This document shows positions 1 to 5,307 of a stretch of 5,567 bases of DNA, in pieces. Both the position numbers and the translations under genes were made by a program. The DNA lies in NCBI GenBank assembly GCA_026989475.1, contig JALSJG010000033.1:1-5567 (forward strand), written 5' to 3'. Position 1 is the first letter of the stretch; each line of letters begins with the position of its first letter. The DNA comes from Thermaceae bacterium. GTDB lineage: Bacteria > Deinococcota > Deinococci > Deinococcales > Marinithermaceae. The notes below the pieces were generated by a model. The model did not search any database. It was given only the letters and a program-made list of their open reading frames with translations, and had not been told where the DNA came from.

Positions 1-313
1 CCGCTTCAAAGGCGGCCCGCTCGCCCCCGGCGAGGAAGACGAGGGTGCGTTCCCGGGGCCAGCCGAAGGTGGGGAAGAGCTCCACCGCGTCGAGGAGCGC
101 GAGCCGGCCCGAGGTGCCGGCGCCGGCGTAGGCCAGCCGGCCGCCGCTTGCGAGCCGGTCCCGGGCGGCGAGGGCGGCGGCCTCGAGGGCGGGCTGGGCG
201 GCCCGCACCGCCGCCAGGGCGGAGAACTGGCGCTCGAGCAAGGCCTCGAGGATTTCCCGGGGGGGCCAGGCGTCGAGCCCTTGGTAGCGGGGACTTCTTG
301 CCTCGGTCCTCAT
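1..313 (-). CDS. murQ: N-acetylmuramic acid 6-phosphate etherase MurQ (partial, C-terminus beyond window)
   Basis: Cytoplasmic lyase that cleaves the D-lactyl ether of MurNAc-6-phosphate to give GlcNAc-6-phosphate and D-lactate; it links AnmK to NagA in wall-sugar recycling. The visible 104 N-terminal residues carry RYQGLDAWP (9-17), the sugar-phosphate-binding loop AGAGTSGRL (63-71) of a SIS domain, and DAVELFPTFGWP (75-86). That last block matches the MurQ DxxExxPTFG signature, and Glu78 aligns with the catalytic Glu83 of E. coli MurQ. The usual length is about 300 residues, so roughly two thirds lies outside the window. The start is ATG at 313-311, preceded by GGAGG at 322-318 with a 4-base spacer. 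It overlaps the TGA stop of the upstream amidase gene as ATGA, so the two are probably co-transcribed and translationally coupled. GckR-like SIS proteins are the only close alternative; context and motifs favour MurQ. Confidence 0.93.
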   Translation of the reverse strand, partial: MRTEARSPRYQGLDAWPPREILEALLERQFSALAAVRAAQPALEAAALAARDRLASGGRLAYAGAGTSGRLALLDAVELFPTFGWPRERTLVFLAGGERAAFEA

Positions 314-1302
314 GACGCCTCCGCCAGGATCGCGTTCCCCACCCGGGGCCGGAGCCAGGGCAGGGCGTTTTCCCGGTGGCGGGTGGGGTGCACGCGGTTT
401 GCGAGCAGCACCCAGCCCAACCCGCGCTCGGGGTCGAGCCAGGCGCCGGTGCCGGTGAAGCCGGTGTGACCGAGGGCCGAGGGGCTCGCCAGAGCGCCCC
501 CGGACCATCCGGGGTGCTTGCGGCTCCAGCCGAGGGCGCGCGTCTCGGTGTGGGGGCGGGCCATCTCCGCGAGGGCGGCGGGGGAGAGCCAGGTTCCCTG
601 CAGGATCGCCCCGAGCTGGTCGAGGATCGCGTTTGCCGTGCCAAAGAGCCCGGCGTGCCCGGCGGCGCCGCCCAGGGCGTAGGCGTTTTCGTCGTGGACC
701 TCGCCTCTTAAGATCCGGCCCCGCCATGGGCAGCGCTCGGTGGGGGCGGTGGCTTCGGGTGGCGGGGACCAGGTGAGGCCCTCGGGGAGGTCGAGCTCGG
801 CAAGGGGTTTTCCCCGGATGCGCTCGAGCAAAAGCCCGAGCAGCACGTAGCCGATGTCGGAGTAGACCGGTTCCCCAAGCGGCCAGGGCTCCTGGAGCAC
901 CCGGGCCTTCAGCCTTTCCCCCTCGCCCCAGGTGTAAAGCGGAGCCCAGGCGGGGAGGCCGGCGGTGTGGGTAAGGAGCTCGCGGAGGGTCTTGTTCGCG
1001 AAGTTCGGTTCGGGTTTGAGCCAAGCGGCCTCGGGGAGGTGTCGCTTAAGGGGGTCGTCGAGGTCCAAAAGGCCTTCCTCCACGGCCTTAAGCACCCCGC
1101 GCACGGTGAAGAGCACCTTGGTGAGGCTCGCGAGATCGTAGTAGGCGTCCTCGCGGGCGGGTTCGGGCTCGGGAAGCAGCGCAACCTTGCCCACGGCCAC
1201 CACCTCGCGGCGCCCTTCGGCGCTAACCACGCCGAGCACCGCGCCGGGCAGGAGGCCGCTTTGGACCGCCTCGGTGACCAGCCCGCGAGCCCTTTCCAGC
1301 AT
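310..1302 (-). CDS. Beta-lactamase-fold serine hydrolase, AmiE-like N-acetylmuramyl-L-alanine amidase
   Basis: 330-residue serine hydrolase of the class C beta-lactamase/penicillin-binding-protein fold. Visible motifs are SLTK (59-62, SxxK with nucleophile Ser59), YSD (147-149, the second catalytic box), and HTG (279-281, the KTG equivalent). GEVHDENA (200-207) and GHAGLFGTA (215-223) are a block I associate with the B. subtilis AmiE (YbbE) branch. AmiE is an N-acetylmuramyl-L-alanine amidase that acts with NagZ and MurQ, so the adjacent murQ supports the same role here: freeing stem peptide from MurNAc. The N-terminus (MLERARGLVTEAV) has no signal peptide or lipobox, so the enzyme looks cytoplasmic, whereas the Bacillus enzyme is exported. 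The start at 1302 is well supported: no in-frame start codon was found in the short upstream stretch, and a strong promoter sits 8 bases before it. An esterase or D,D-carboxypeptidase activity cannot be excluded from motifs alone. Confidence 0.85.
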   Translation of the reverse strand: MLERARGLVTEAVQSGLLPGAVLGVVSAEGRREVVAVGKVALLPEPEPAREDAYYDLASLTKVLFTVRGVLKAVEEGLLDLDDPLKRHLPEAAWLKPEPNFANKTLRELLTHTAGLPAWAPLYTWGEGERLKARVLQEPWPLGEPVYSDIGYVLLGLLLERIRGKPLAELDLPEGLTWSPPPEATAPTERCPWRGRILRGEVHDENAYALGGAAGHAGLFGTANAILDQLGAILQGTWLSPAALAEMARPHTETRALGWSRKHPGWSGGALASPSALGHTGFTGTGAWLDPERGLGWVLLANRVHPTRHRENALPWLRPRVGNAILAEAS

Positions 1303-1310
1303 CTGGGCGG

Positions 1311-1339
1311 AGTATACCCTTCGGGCCGGGGAGTGGCAA
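1311..1339 (-). promoter_or_regulatory. Promoter for the amidase-murQ operon (leaderless)
   Basis: Reading the minus strand, TTGCCA (1339-1334) is followed by exactly 17 bases and then TATACT (1316-1311). This is close to the sigma-70-type consensus TTGACA-17-TATAAT. Only 8 bases separate the -10 hexamer from the ATG at 1302, so transcription should begin at or beside the start codon and give a leaderless mRNA. There is accordingly no Shine-Dalgarno sequence before this gene. Confidence 0.8.
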
Positions 1340-1355
1340 CCAACTGGTACGAAGG

Positions 1356-1364
1356 TGGTATAGT
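1356..1364 (+). promoter_or_regulatory. Extended -10 promoter for gntR-anmK-nagA-nagB-II (leaderless)
   Basis: TGG followed directly by TATAGT (1359-1364) fits the extended -10 pattern TGN-TATAAT. Six bases separate it from the GTG start at 1371, again implying a leaderless transcript. No good -35 hexamer lies 16-18 bases upstream; the best nearby, TGGCAA at 1334-1339, is 19 bases away. The extended -10 may compensate for that. The TGGTA of this box is also the third 11-base-spaced unit of the putative operator, so a bound repressor would block it. Confidence 0.7.
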
Positions 1365-1370
1365 TTCCGT

Positions 1371-2102
1371 GTGGGTTTCCTCGGCATCGCGCTCGACCCC
1401 GAGGCGCCGACCCCGCTCTACCTCCAGCTCAAGGCGGCGCTCGAGGAGCGGATCCGCACCGGAGCCTTAAGCCCAGGGCAGGCGCTGCCCTCGGAGCGGC
1501 GGCTCGCCGAGATGCTCGGGGTCTCCCGGCTCACCGTGCGCCGGGCGCTGGATGAGCTGGTGGCCGGGGGGGTGCTCACCCGCCGGCAGGGCTCGGGAAC
1601 CTACGTGACCCCGAGGGTGGAGCAGCCGCTCTCGGTGCTCTCGGGTTTCTCCGAGGACATGCGGGCGCGGGGGATGGTTCCGGGCTCGCGCTGGATCAAG
1701 CGGGAGCGGGGCCAGGCGAGCCCCACCGAGGCGATGACCCTCTCGCTCGCCCCGGGCGAGCCGGTGGTGCGCCTTTTGCGGGTGCGCACCGCCGACGGCC
1801 GGCCGATGGCGGTGGAGCACGCGGTCCTCCCGGCTCGGTTTCTGCCCGACCCGGGGGCGGTGGGAGAATCGCTCTATGCTGTCCTAAGGGAGCAGGGGTT
1901 CGCGCCGGGGCGGGCGCTCGAGCGCATCCGCGCGGTCGCCGCCACCGAGCGGGTGGCCGAGCTTTTGGGGGTGGGGCCGGGCACCCCGGTGCTCTACATC
2001 GAGCGGGTCTCTTACCTCTCGGACGGCACGCCCCTCGAGTTCACCCGTTCCCACTACCGGGGAGACCGCTACGACTTCATCGCCGAACTTAGGAGTAAAT
2101 AA
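1371..2102 (+). CDS. GntR-family (HutC subfamily) transcriptional regulator, NagR/DasR-like
   Basis: 243-residue DNA-binding regulator. Residues 15-80 form the GntR winged helix, with PLYLQLKAALEERI, the LPSERRLAEMLGVSRLTVRRAL helix-turn-helix (39-60) and the wing RRQGSGTYV (71-79). Residues about 90-240 form a UTRA effector domain, with LSGFSEDMRARG (90-101), a central VVRLLRVRTADGRPMAVEHAVLP and the terminal RSHYRGDRYDF. This is the layout of HutC-type proteins such as YvoA/NagR and DasR, whose UTRA domains bind GlcNAc-6-P or GlcN-6-P. With anmK, nagA and nagB-II directly downstream and murQ divergent, the most likely ligand is an amino-sugar phosphate of this pathway and the likely role is local repression; this is inference. 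The start is GTG at 1371: the first in-frame ATG would remove part of the helix-turn-helix, and the GTG sits at leaderless distance from an extended -10. The well-known MurNAc regulator MurR belongs to the RpiR family, so a GntR here is a different solution. Confidence 0.9.
   Translation: MGFLGIALDPEAPTPLYLQLKAALEERIRTGALSPGQALPSERRLAEMLGVSRLTVRRALDELVAGGVLTRRQGSGTYVTPRVEQPLSVLSGFSEDMRARGMVPGSRWIKRERGQASPTEAMTLSLAPGEPVVRLLRVRTADGRPMAVEHAVLPARFLPDPGAVGESLYAVLREQGFAPGRALERIRAVAATERVAELLGVGPGTPVLYIERVSYLSDGTPLEFTRSHYRGDRYDFIAELRSK
2091..2095 (+). promoter_or_regulatory. Ribosome binding site of anmK
   Basis: AGGAG lies 7 bases before the GTG at 2103, inside the last codons of gntR. It decides the GTG start, which immediately follows the gntR TAA with no gap. 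The first gene of the operon appears leaderless, while this internal gene has a clear Shine-Dalgarno sequence. Confidence 0.75.
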
Positions 2103-3185
2103 GTGCGGGTTCTGGGCTTAATGAGCGGCACCAGCGCCGACGGCGTGGACCTTGTGCGGGTCGACCTGGGTGGGCGCCCTCCCGAGGTTCGCTGGCGCTT
2201 TTTGGACCACCGCTACCGCCCCTATCCCTCCGAGCTCCGGCGCCGGGTGCGGTCGGCGATTCGGGGAGAGATGGGGGTGCGGGAACTCACCCTTTTGCAC
2301 CACGACCTTGGACGTTTTTACGCCGGGGCCGCGGAAGGGCTCGAAGCTGATCTGGTCGCGGCTTCGGGGCAGACCGTTTGGCACGAGCCTCCCCGGGCGA
2401 CCCTGCAGATCGGGGAGGCGGCCTACTTAGCGGAGGCGTTGAAGGTGCCCGTGGTCGCCGACTTCCGGCCCGCCGACGTCGCCGCCGGTGGCGAGGGGGC
2501 GCCGCTCGTTCCCTACGCCGATTTCCTCCTCTTCGGCGAGGAAGGGGTGCGCCGGGCCATCCTGAACATCGGTGGGATCGCCAACGTTACCTACCTTCCG
2601 GGTCGGGACGCAGCGGGGGTGATCGCCTTCGATACCGGGCCCGGCAACGCCCTCATCGACGAGGCGGCGGAAAGACTCGGCCTGGCCATGGACGAAGACG
2701 GTCGGTTCGCGCGGGAAGGGGAGATCTTTGCCTCCCAGGTGGCCTACTGGCTTGCCCACCCCTACTTCGACCGCCCCCCGCCCAAGTCCACCGGCCGGGA
2801 GGTCTGGCGGCTGGAGGCGCTGCCCGGGGTGCGGGCGATCGCGGGCGTGGACCTGGTGGCCACCGTGACCCGTTTCGTCGCCGAGGCGATCGCCCGAGCA
2901 CTCTTGCGCTTTGTGGTACCCCGGGGCCTCGACGAGCTCTGGGTCGCCGGTGGCGGGGCCAAGAACCCGGTACTGATGGCGCATCTTGCCGAGCTCTTGC
3001 CGGTTCCGGTGCGTACCTTCAAGGAAGCCACGGGCCTCGACGCCAGCGTGCGCGAGCCCTTAGCGGTGGCTTTGCTCGGCTATCTCCGGTGGCTGGGGGC
3101 GCCGAACGTCCTTCCCCGGGCCACCGGGGCGAGGAGGGCGGCGGTCGCGGGCAAGGTACTCCTGCCTAGCGAGGGGGAGGTCTAG
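2103..3185 (+). CDS. anmK: Anhydro-N-acetylmuramic acid kinase AnmK
   Basis: Cytoplasmic kinase that hydrolyses the 1,6-anhydro bond of anhMurNAc while phosphorylating it, giving MurNAc-6-phosphate for MurQ. The 360-residue length is near the family norm of about 370. Motifs in order are the phosphate-binding GLMSGTSADGVD (5-16), GQTVWHEP (89-96), ADFRPADVAAGGEGAPLVP (119-137), NIGGIANVTYLP (155-166), FDTGPGN (176-182, with Asp177 the expected catalytic base), PPPKSTGREVW (225-235) and VAGGGAKNP (281-289). One oddity is residue 88, just before GQTVWH: it is Ser, whereas the homologues I know usually have His (SHGQT). The start is GTG at 2103 with AGGAG upstream, directly abutting gntR. AnmK indicates that anhydro-muropeptides from lytic transglycosylases are a substrate, as in organisms with an outer membrane. 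Confidence 0.97.
   Translation: MRVLGLMSGTSADGVDLVRVDLGGRPPEVRWRFLDHRYRPYPSELRRRVRSAIRGEMGVRELTLLHHDLGRFYAGAAEGLEADLVAASGQTVWHEPPRATLQIGEAAYLAEALKVPVVADFRPADVAAGGEGAPLVPYADFLLFGEEGVRRAILNIGGIANVTYLPGRDAAGVIAFDTGPGNALIDEAAERLGLAMDEDGRFAREGEIFASQVAYWLAHPYFDRPPPKSTGREVWRLEALPGVRAIAGVDLVATVTRFVAEAIARALLRFVVPRGLDELWVAGGGAKNPVLMAHLAELLPVPVRTFKEATGLDASVREPLAVALLGYLRWLGAPNVLPRATGARRAAVAGKVLLPSEGEV
3176..3180 (+). promoter_or_regulatory. Ribosome binding site of nagA
   Basis: GGAGG lies 6 bases before the ATG at 3187, within the final Glu codons of anmK. The junction reads TAGGATG: the anmK stop codon, one base, then the nagA start codon. Close coupling of translation is likely. Confidence 0.75.
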
Positions 3186-3186
3186 G

Positions 3187-4269
3187 ATGGCGCTCGCCGG
3201 CCAGGTCCTGACCCCCGAGGGCTTCCGTTCCGGCCGGCTTTTCTTCGGGGAGAGGATCGAAGGGTTCGTGCCCGGCCCCGCCTCCCGGCGTTACTTGCTT
3301 CCAGGTTTTATTGACCTTCACGTTCACGGTGGCGACGGCGCCGACGCCATGGAAGGGGAGGCCGAGGTCCGCAGGCTGGCGCGTTTTCACGCCCGGCACG
3401 GGACCACCGCCCTCCTGCCCACCACCGTCACCGCCCCGGAGGAAGATCTCGCCAGGGCGCTTAGTGGCATCGAGGCGGTGCGGAAGCGTCCGGGCCCGGG
3501 GGAAGCGCGGGTGCTCGGGGCCCACCTGGAAGGGCCCTGGATCAGCCCAAAGCGGCTCGGGGCCCAGCCGCCCTTCGCCCGGCCGGCGGATCTCGAGGAG
3601 GTGCGCCGGCTGCTCGCGCACGGGCGGGTGCGGGTGGTGACGCTCGCGCCTGAGCTCGAGGGCGCTTTGGAGCTCGTGCGTTTCCTCTCGGGGCGCGGGA
3701 TCCGCGCCCAGGTGGGGCACACCGCCGGCACCTTCGAGGATGCCCTCGCCGCCCTCGAGGCCGGGGCCGGCGGGTTCACCCATTTCTTTAACGCGATGAC
3801 CGGACTCCACCACCGTACCCCCGGGGCGGTGGGGGCGGGCCTCCTTTACGCTCGTTTTGCCGAGGTGATCGCCGACGGGCTTCACGTGGCGCCCGAAGCA
3901 GTAAAGCTCTTGTTCAAGCGCGTGCCCGGTACGTACGTGGTCACCGATGCGGTGGCGGCGGCGGGGATGCCCGATGGCACCTACCCCCTCGGGCGGCACC
4001 GGGTGAAAAAGCGGGGAGAGGGGGTCTTCCTAAAAGACGGCACCCTGGCCGGGAGCACCCTCACCATGGACCGGGCGCTAAGGAACCTCGTTTCCTGGGG
4101 TATCCCCCTAGAGGAGGCCGCCCTCAGGCTTTCCAAGCTTCCCGCGACTTACCTGGGCCTTGCCGACCGCGGGAGCCTGGAGACCGGCAAGCGGGCGGAT
4201 GTGGTGGTGCTCTCGGAAGCGCTCGAGGTTGAGGAGGTCTATGTCGAAGGCGAACGGGTCTACCCCTAG
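3187..4269 (+). CDS. nagA: N-acetylglucosamine-6-phosphate deacetylase NagA
   Basis: Cytoplasmic metal-dependent amidohydrolase converting GlcNAc-6-phosphate, the MurQ product, to glucosamine-6-phosphate plus acetate. The 360 residues are slightly shorter than E. coli NagA (382). The TIM-barrel metal and active-site motifs are intact: PGFIDLHVHGG (39-49, with His45 and His47), GAHLEGPWISP (111-121, metal-ligand Glu115), GHTAGTF (177-183, His178), THFFNAMTGLHHRTPG (198-213, His199), ADGLHVAPEAV (229-239, His233) and VVTDAVAAAGMPDG (251-264, catalytic Asp254). LAGSTLTMDRALRNLV (287-302) and the C-terminal LETGKRADVVVL (331-342) are also typical. The first 35 residues are short and form part of the small beta-domain. 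The ATG at 3187 has GGAGG 6 bases upstream and follows anmK after one base. It supplies the substrate of the next gene in the operon. Confidence 0.97.
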   Translation: MALAGQVLTPEGFRSGRLFFGERIEGFVPGPASRRYLLPGFIDLHVHGGDGADAMEGEAEVRRLARFHARHGTTALLPTTVTAPEEDLARALSGIEAVRKRPGPGEARVLGAHLEGPWISPKRLGAQPPFARPADLEEVRRLLAHGRVRVVTLAPELEGALELVRFLSGRGIRAQVGHTAGTFEDALAALEAGAGGFTHFFNAMTGLHHRTPGAVGAGLLYARFAEVIADGLHVAPEAVKLLFKRVPGTYVVTDAVAAAGMPDGTYPLGRHRVKKRGEGVFLKDGTLAGSTLTMDRALRNLVSWGIPLEEAALRLSKLPATYLGLADRGSLETGKRADVVVLSEALEVEEVYVEGERVYP

Positions 4270-4270
4270 G

Positions 4271-5281
4271 ATGCTCGCCGAGGCGCTCGAGGGCCCGGCG
4301 GTGGTCGAGCGGCTTCTCCGCGAGAACGCCCCCGAGGCCCGGGACCTCGGACGGTTTTTGGCAAGAAAGCCTCCCGCCTTCGCCCTCACCGGGGCCCGGG
4401 GCAGCTCGGACCACGCCGCCACCTACGCCCAGTACCTGCTCGGGCTTGCCGTCGGGGTTTACGCGGGCTCCTTGCCCCCGAGCCTCTTTAGCCTTTACCG
4501 GGCCACGCTTTCGCTTTCCGGGGCGCTCGCGCTTTTCTTCAGCCAGTCGGGCAAAAGCCCCGATCTCGCCGCCGCCGCCCGCCGGGCGCGGACGCGGGGA
4601 GCGCTTACGGTTGCCTTTACCAACGACCCCGCCTCGCCGCTCGCTGGCGAGGCCGAGGTCGTGCTCCCCCTCCACGCCGGCACGGAGCGGGCGGTCGCCG
4701 CCACCAAGACCTTCCTCGCCGAGCTCGCCGCTTTCCTGCAGCTCGTCGCCCACTGGCGTCAGGACCGGGCGCTCCTCGAGGCGATCGAGCGCCTACCGGA
4801 GTTCCTCGACGCGGCGGCCCGGGCGGAGTGGCCCCGCTTCCTCGAGGTCCTGGCCGGGGCCGAGCACGCCTTCGTCCTCTCCCGAGGCCCGGCCTACGCC
4901 GTTGCTCAGGAGGCCGCCCTCAAGCTCAAGGAGGCCGCCGGTCTCTTCGCCGAGGCCTTCTCCGCCGCCGAGTTTTTGCACGGACCGGTGGCGCTTCTCG
5001 AGCCCGGCTTCCCGGTGCTGGTGCTGGCCCCCGAGGACGTGGCCCTAGAGGGCGTGCGATCGGTTGCCGAGGACCTCGTCCAAAAGGGAGCGGCCCTTCT
5101 TTGGGCGGGGGCCGAGCCGGGGCCGGGGGAGCCGCTCGCCGTTCCCGCCGCGCCCCATCCCTACGCCGCCCCCCTCGTCCTCGCCCAGGCCTTCTACCCC
5201 AGCGCGGCCCGGCTTGCGCTGGCCCGGGGAAACGACCCCGACCGGCCTAGAAACTTAAAAAAGGTCACCCGCACGGTCTAG
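4271..5281 (+). CDS. SIS-domain glucosamine-6-phosphate deaminase, NagB-II type
   Basis: 336 residues forming two SIS domains, homologous to the isomerase half of GlmS but lacking the N-terminal glutaminase. It is therefore expected to run as a deaminase: glucosamine-6-phosphate to fructose-6-phosphate plus ammonia. Visible motifs are GARGSSDHAATYAQYLL (41-57), FFSQSGKSPDL (89-99), the ERAVAATKTFLAEL loop (139-152), EAALKLKE (214-221) with Glu221, FLHGP (235-239) with His237, and a terminal LKKVTRTV with Lys330/331. Glu221, His237 and the terminal Lys match GlmS Glu488, His504 and Lys603. It is unrelated in fold to classical NagB. Position right after nagA fits the role. Two starts are possible: ATG 4271, one base after the nagA stop, and in-frame ATG 4241, which has GAGGAGGT close upstream but overlaps nagA by 29 bases. 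I prefer 4271 with moderate certainty. An AgaS- or FrlB-like isomerase is a less likely alternative. Confidence 0.88.
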   Translation: MLAEALEGPAVVERLLRENAPEARDLGRFLARKPPAFALTGARGSSDHAATYAQYLLGLAVGVYAGSLPPSLFSLYRATLSLSGALALFFSQSGKSPDLAAAARRARTRGALTVAFTNDPASPLAGEAEVVLPLHAGTERAVAATKTFLAELAAFLQLVAHWRQDRALLEAIERLPEFLDAAARAEWPRFLEVLAGAEHAFVLSRGPAYAVAQEAALKLKEAAGLFAEAFSAAEFLHGPVALLEPGFPVLVLAPEDVALEGVRSVAEDLVQKGAALLWAGAEPGPGEPLAVPAAPHPYAAPLVLAQAFYPSAARLALARGNDPDRPRNLKKVTRTV

Positions 5282-5297
5282 GCGGCGTGCTAGACTG
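5274..5297. repeat. Inverted repeat spanning the nagB-II stop codon and the thiF-like promoter
   Basis: GTCTAG (5276-5281) and CTAGAC (5290-5295) are perfect inverted copies around an 8-base centre, GCGGCGTG. A G-T pair and a C-G pair extend the stem to 8 bp. The left arm includes the nagB-II stop codon and the right arm overlaps the -10 of the next gene. There is no T-run after it, so it does not look like an intrinsic terminator. Confidence 0.5.
5288..5296 (+). promoter_or_regulatory. Putative extended -10 promoter of the ThiF-like gene
   Basis: TGC followed by TAGACT (5291-5296) fits an extended -10. The ATG at 5308 is 11 bases further on, so the leader would be about 4 bases or none, and no Shine-Dalgarno sequence is visible. 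I see no convincing -35, although an A/T-rich patch (5250-5262) lies upstream. This is weaker than the two divergent promoters. Confidence 0.45.
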
Positions 5298-5307
5298 AAC
5301 CCCACCC

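Larger units (their letters stand above)
1303..1370. promoter_or_regulatory. Divergent control region between the amidase and gntR genes
   Basis: This 68-base gap is the only true divergent intergenic region in the window. It carries two back-to-back promoters, listed separately, and a set of TGG-type half-sites. TGGCA, TGGTA and TGGTA begin at 1334, 1345 and 1356, spaced exactly 11 bases (about one helical turn). ACCA-AC-TGGT at 1339-1348 is a 4-base inverted repeat with a 2-base centre. The first unit overlaps the minus-strand -35 box and the third overlaps the plus-strand extended -10. Known GntR/HutC regulators of amino sugars (DasR, YvoA/NagR) recognise sites built from TGGT half-sites. 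I therefore infer that this is the operator of the adjacent GntR protein, allowing autoregulation and control of both arms. The arrangement is seen directly; the binding is not proven. Confidence 0.6.

Noticed and set aside
6..644. Minus-strand open frame of about 212 codons across murQ and the amidase
   Set aside because: It is in a different frame from both real genes on the same strand, and its composition is dominated by Pro, Arg, Ala and Gly, typical of a GC-driven shadow.
1356..1371. Full DasR-type dre palindrome at the gntR promoter
   Set aside because: Only the left half (GTGGT, then TAG) resembles the consensus; the right half does not match, so I report half-sites rather than a complete dre element.
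2378..3169. Plus-strand open frame of about 263 codons inside anmK
   Set aside because: It is a shifted frame of anmK with an Arg/Gly-rich translation lacking motifs; the anmK frame explains the region.
3166..3999. Long open frame (about 277 codons) on the minus strand opposite nagA
   Set aside because: It lies fully antisense to a gene with intact NagA motifs, its translation is rich in Pro, Gly, Arg and His with no recognisable domain, and it has no ribosome site of note. It is expected in high-GC DNA.
4160..4270. Far-upstream start for the deaminase, extending 37 codons into nagA
   Set aside because: The extra residues are an out-of-frame reading of the conserved nagA C-terminus, rich in Arg and Ser, and homologues start close to the MLAEALEGP region.
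5274..5307. Intrinsic terminator after the deaminase gene
   Set aside because: The inverted repeat has a short stem, an 8-base loop and no following T-run; it overlaps a -10-like box instead.
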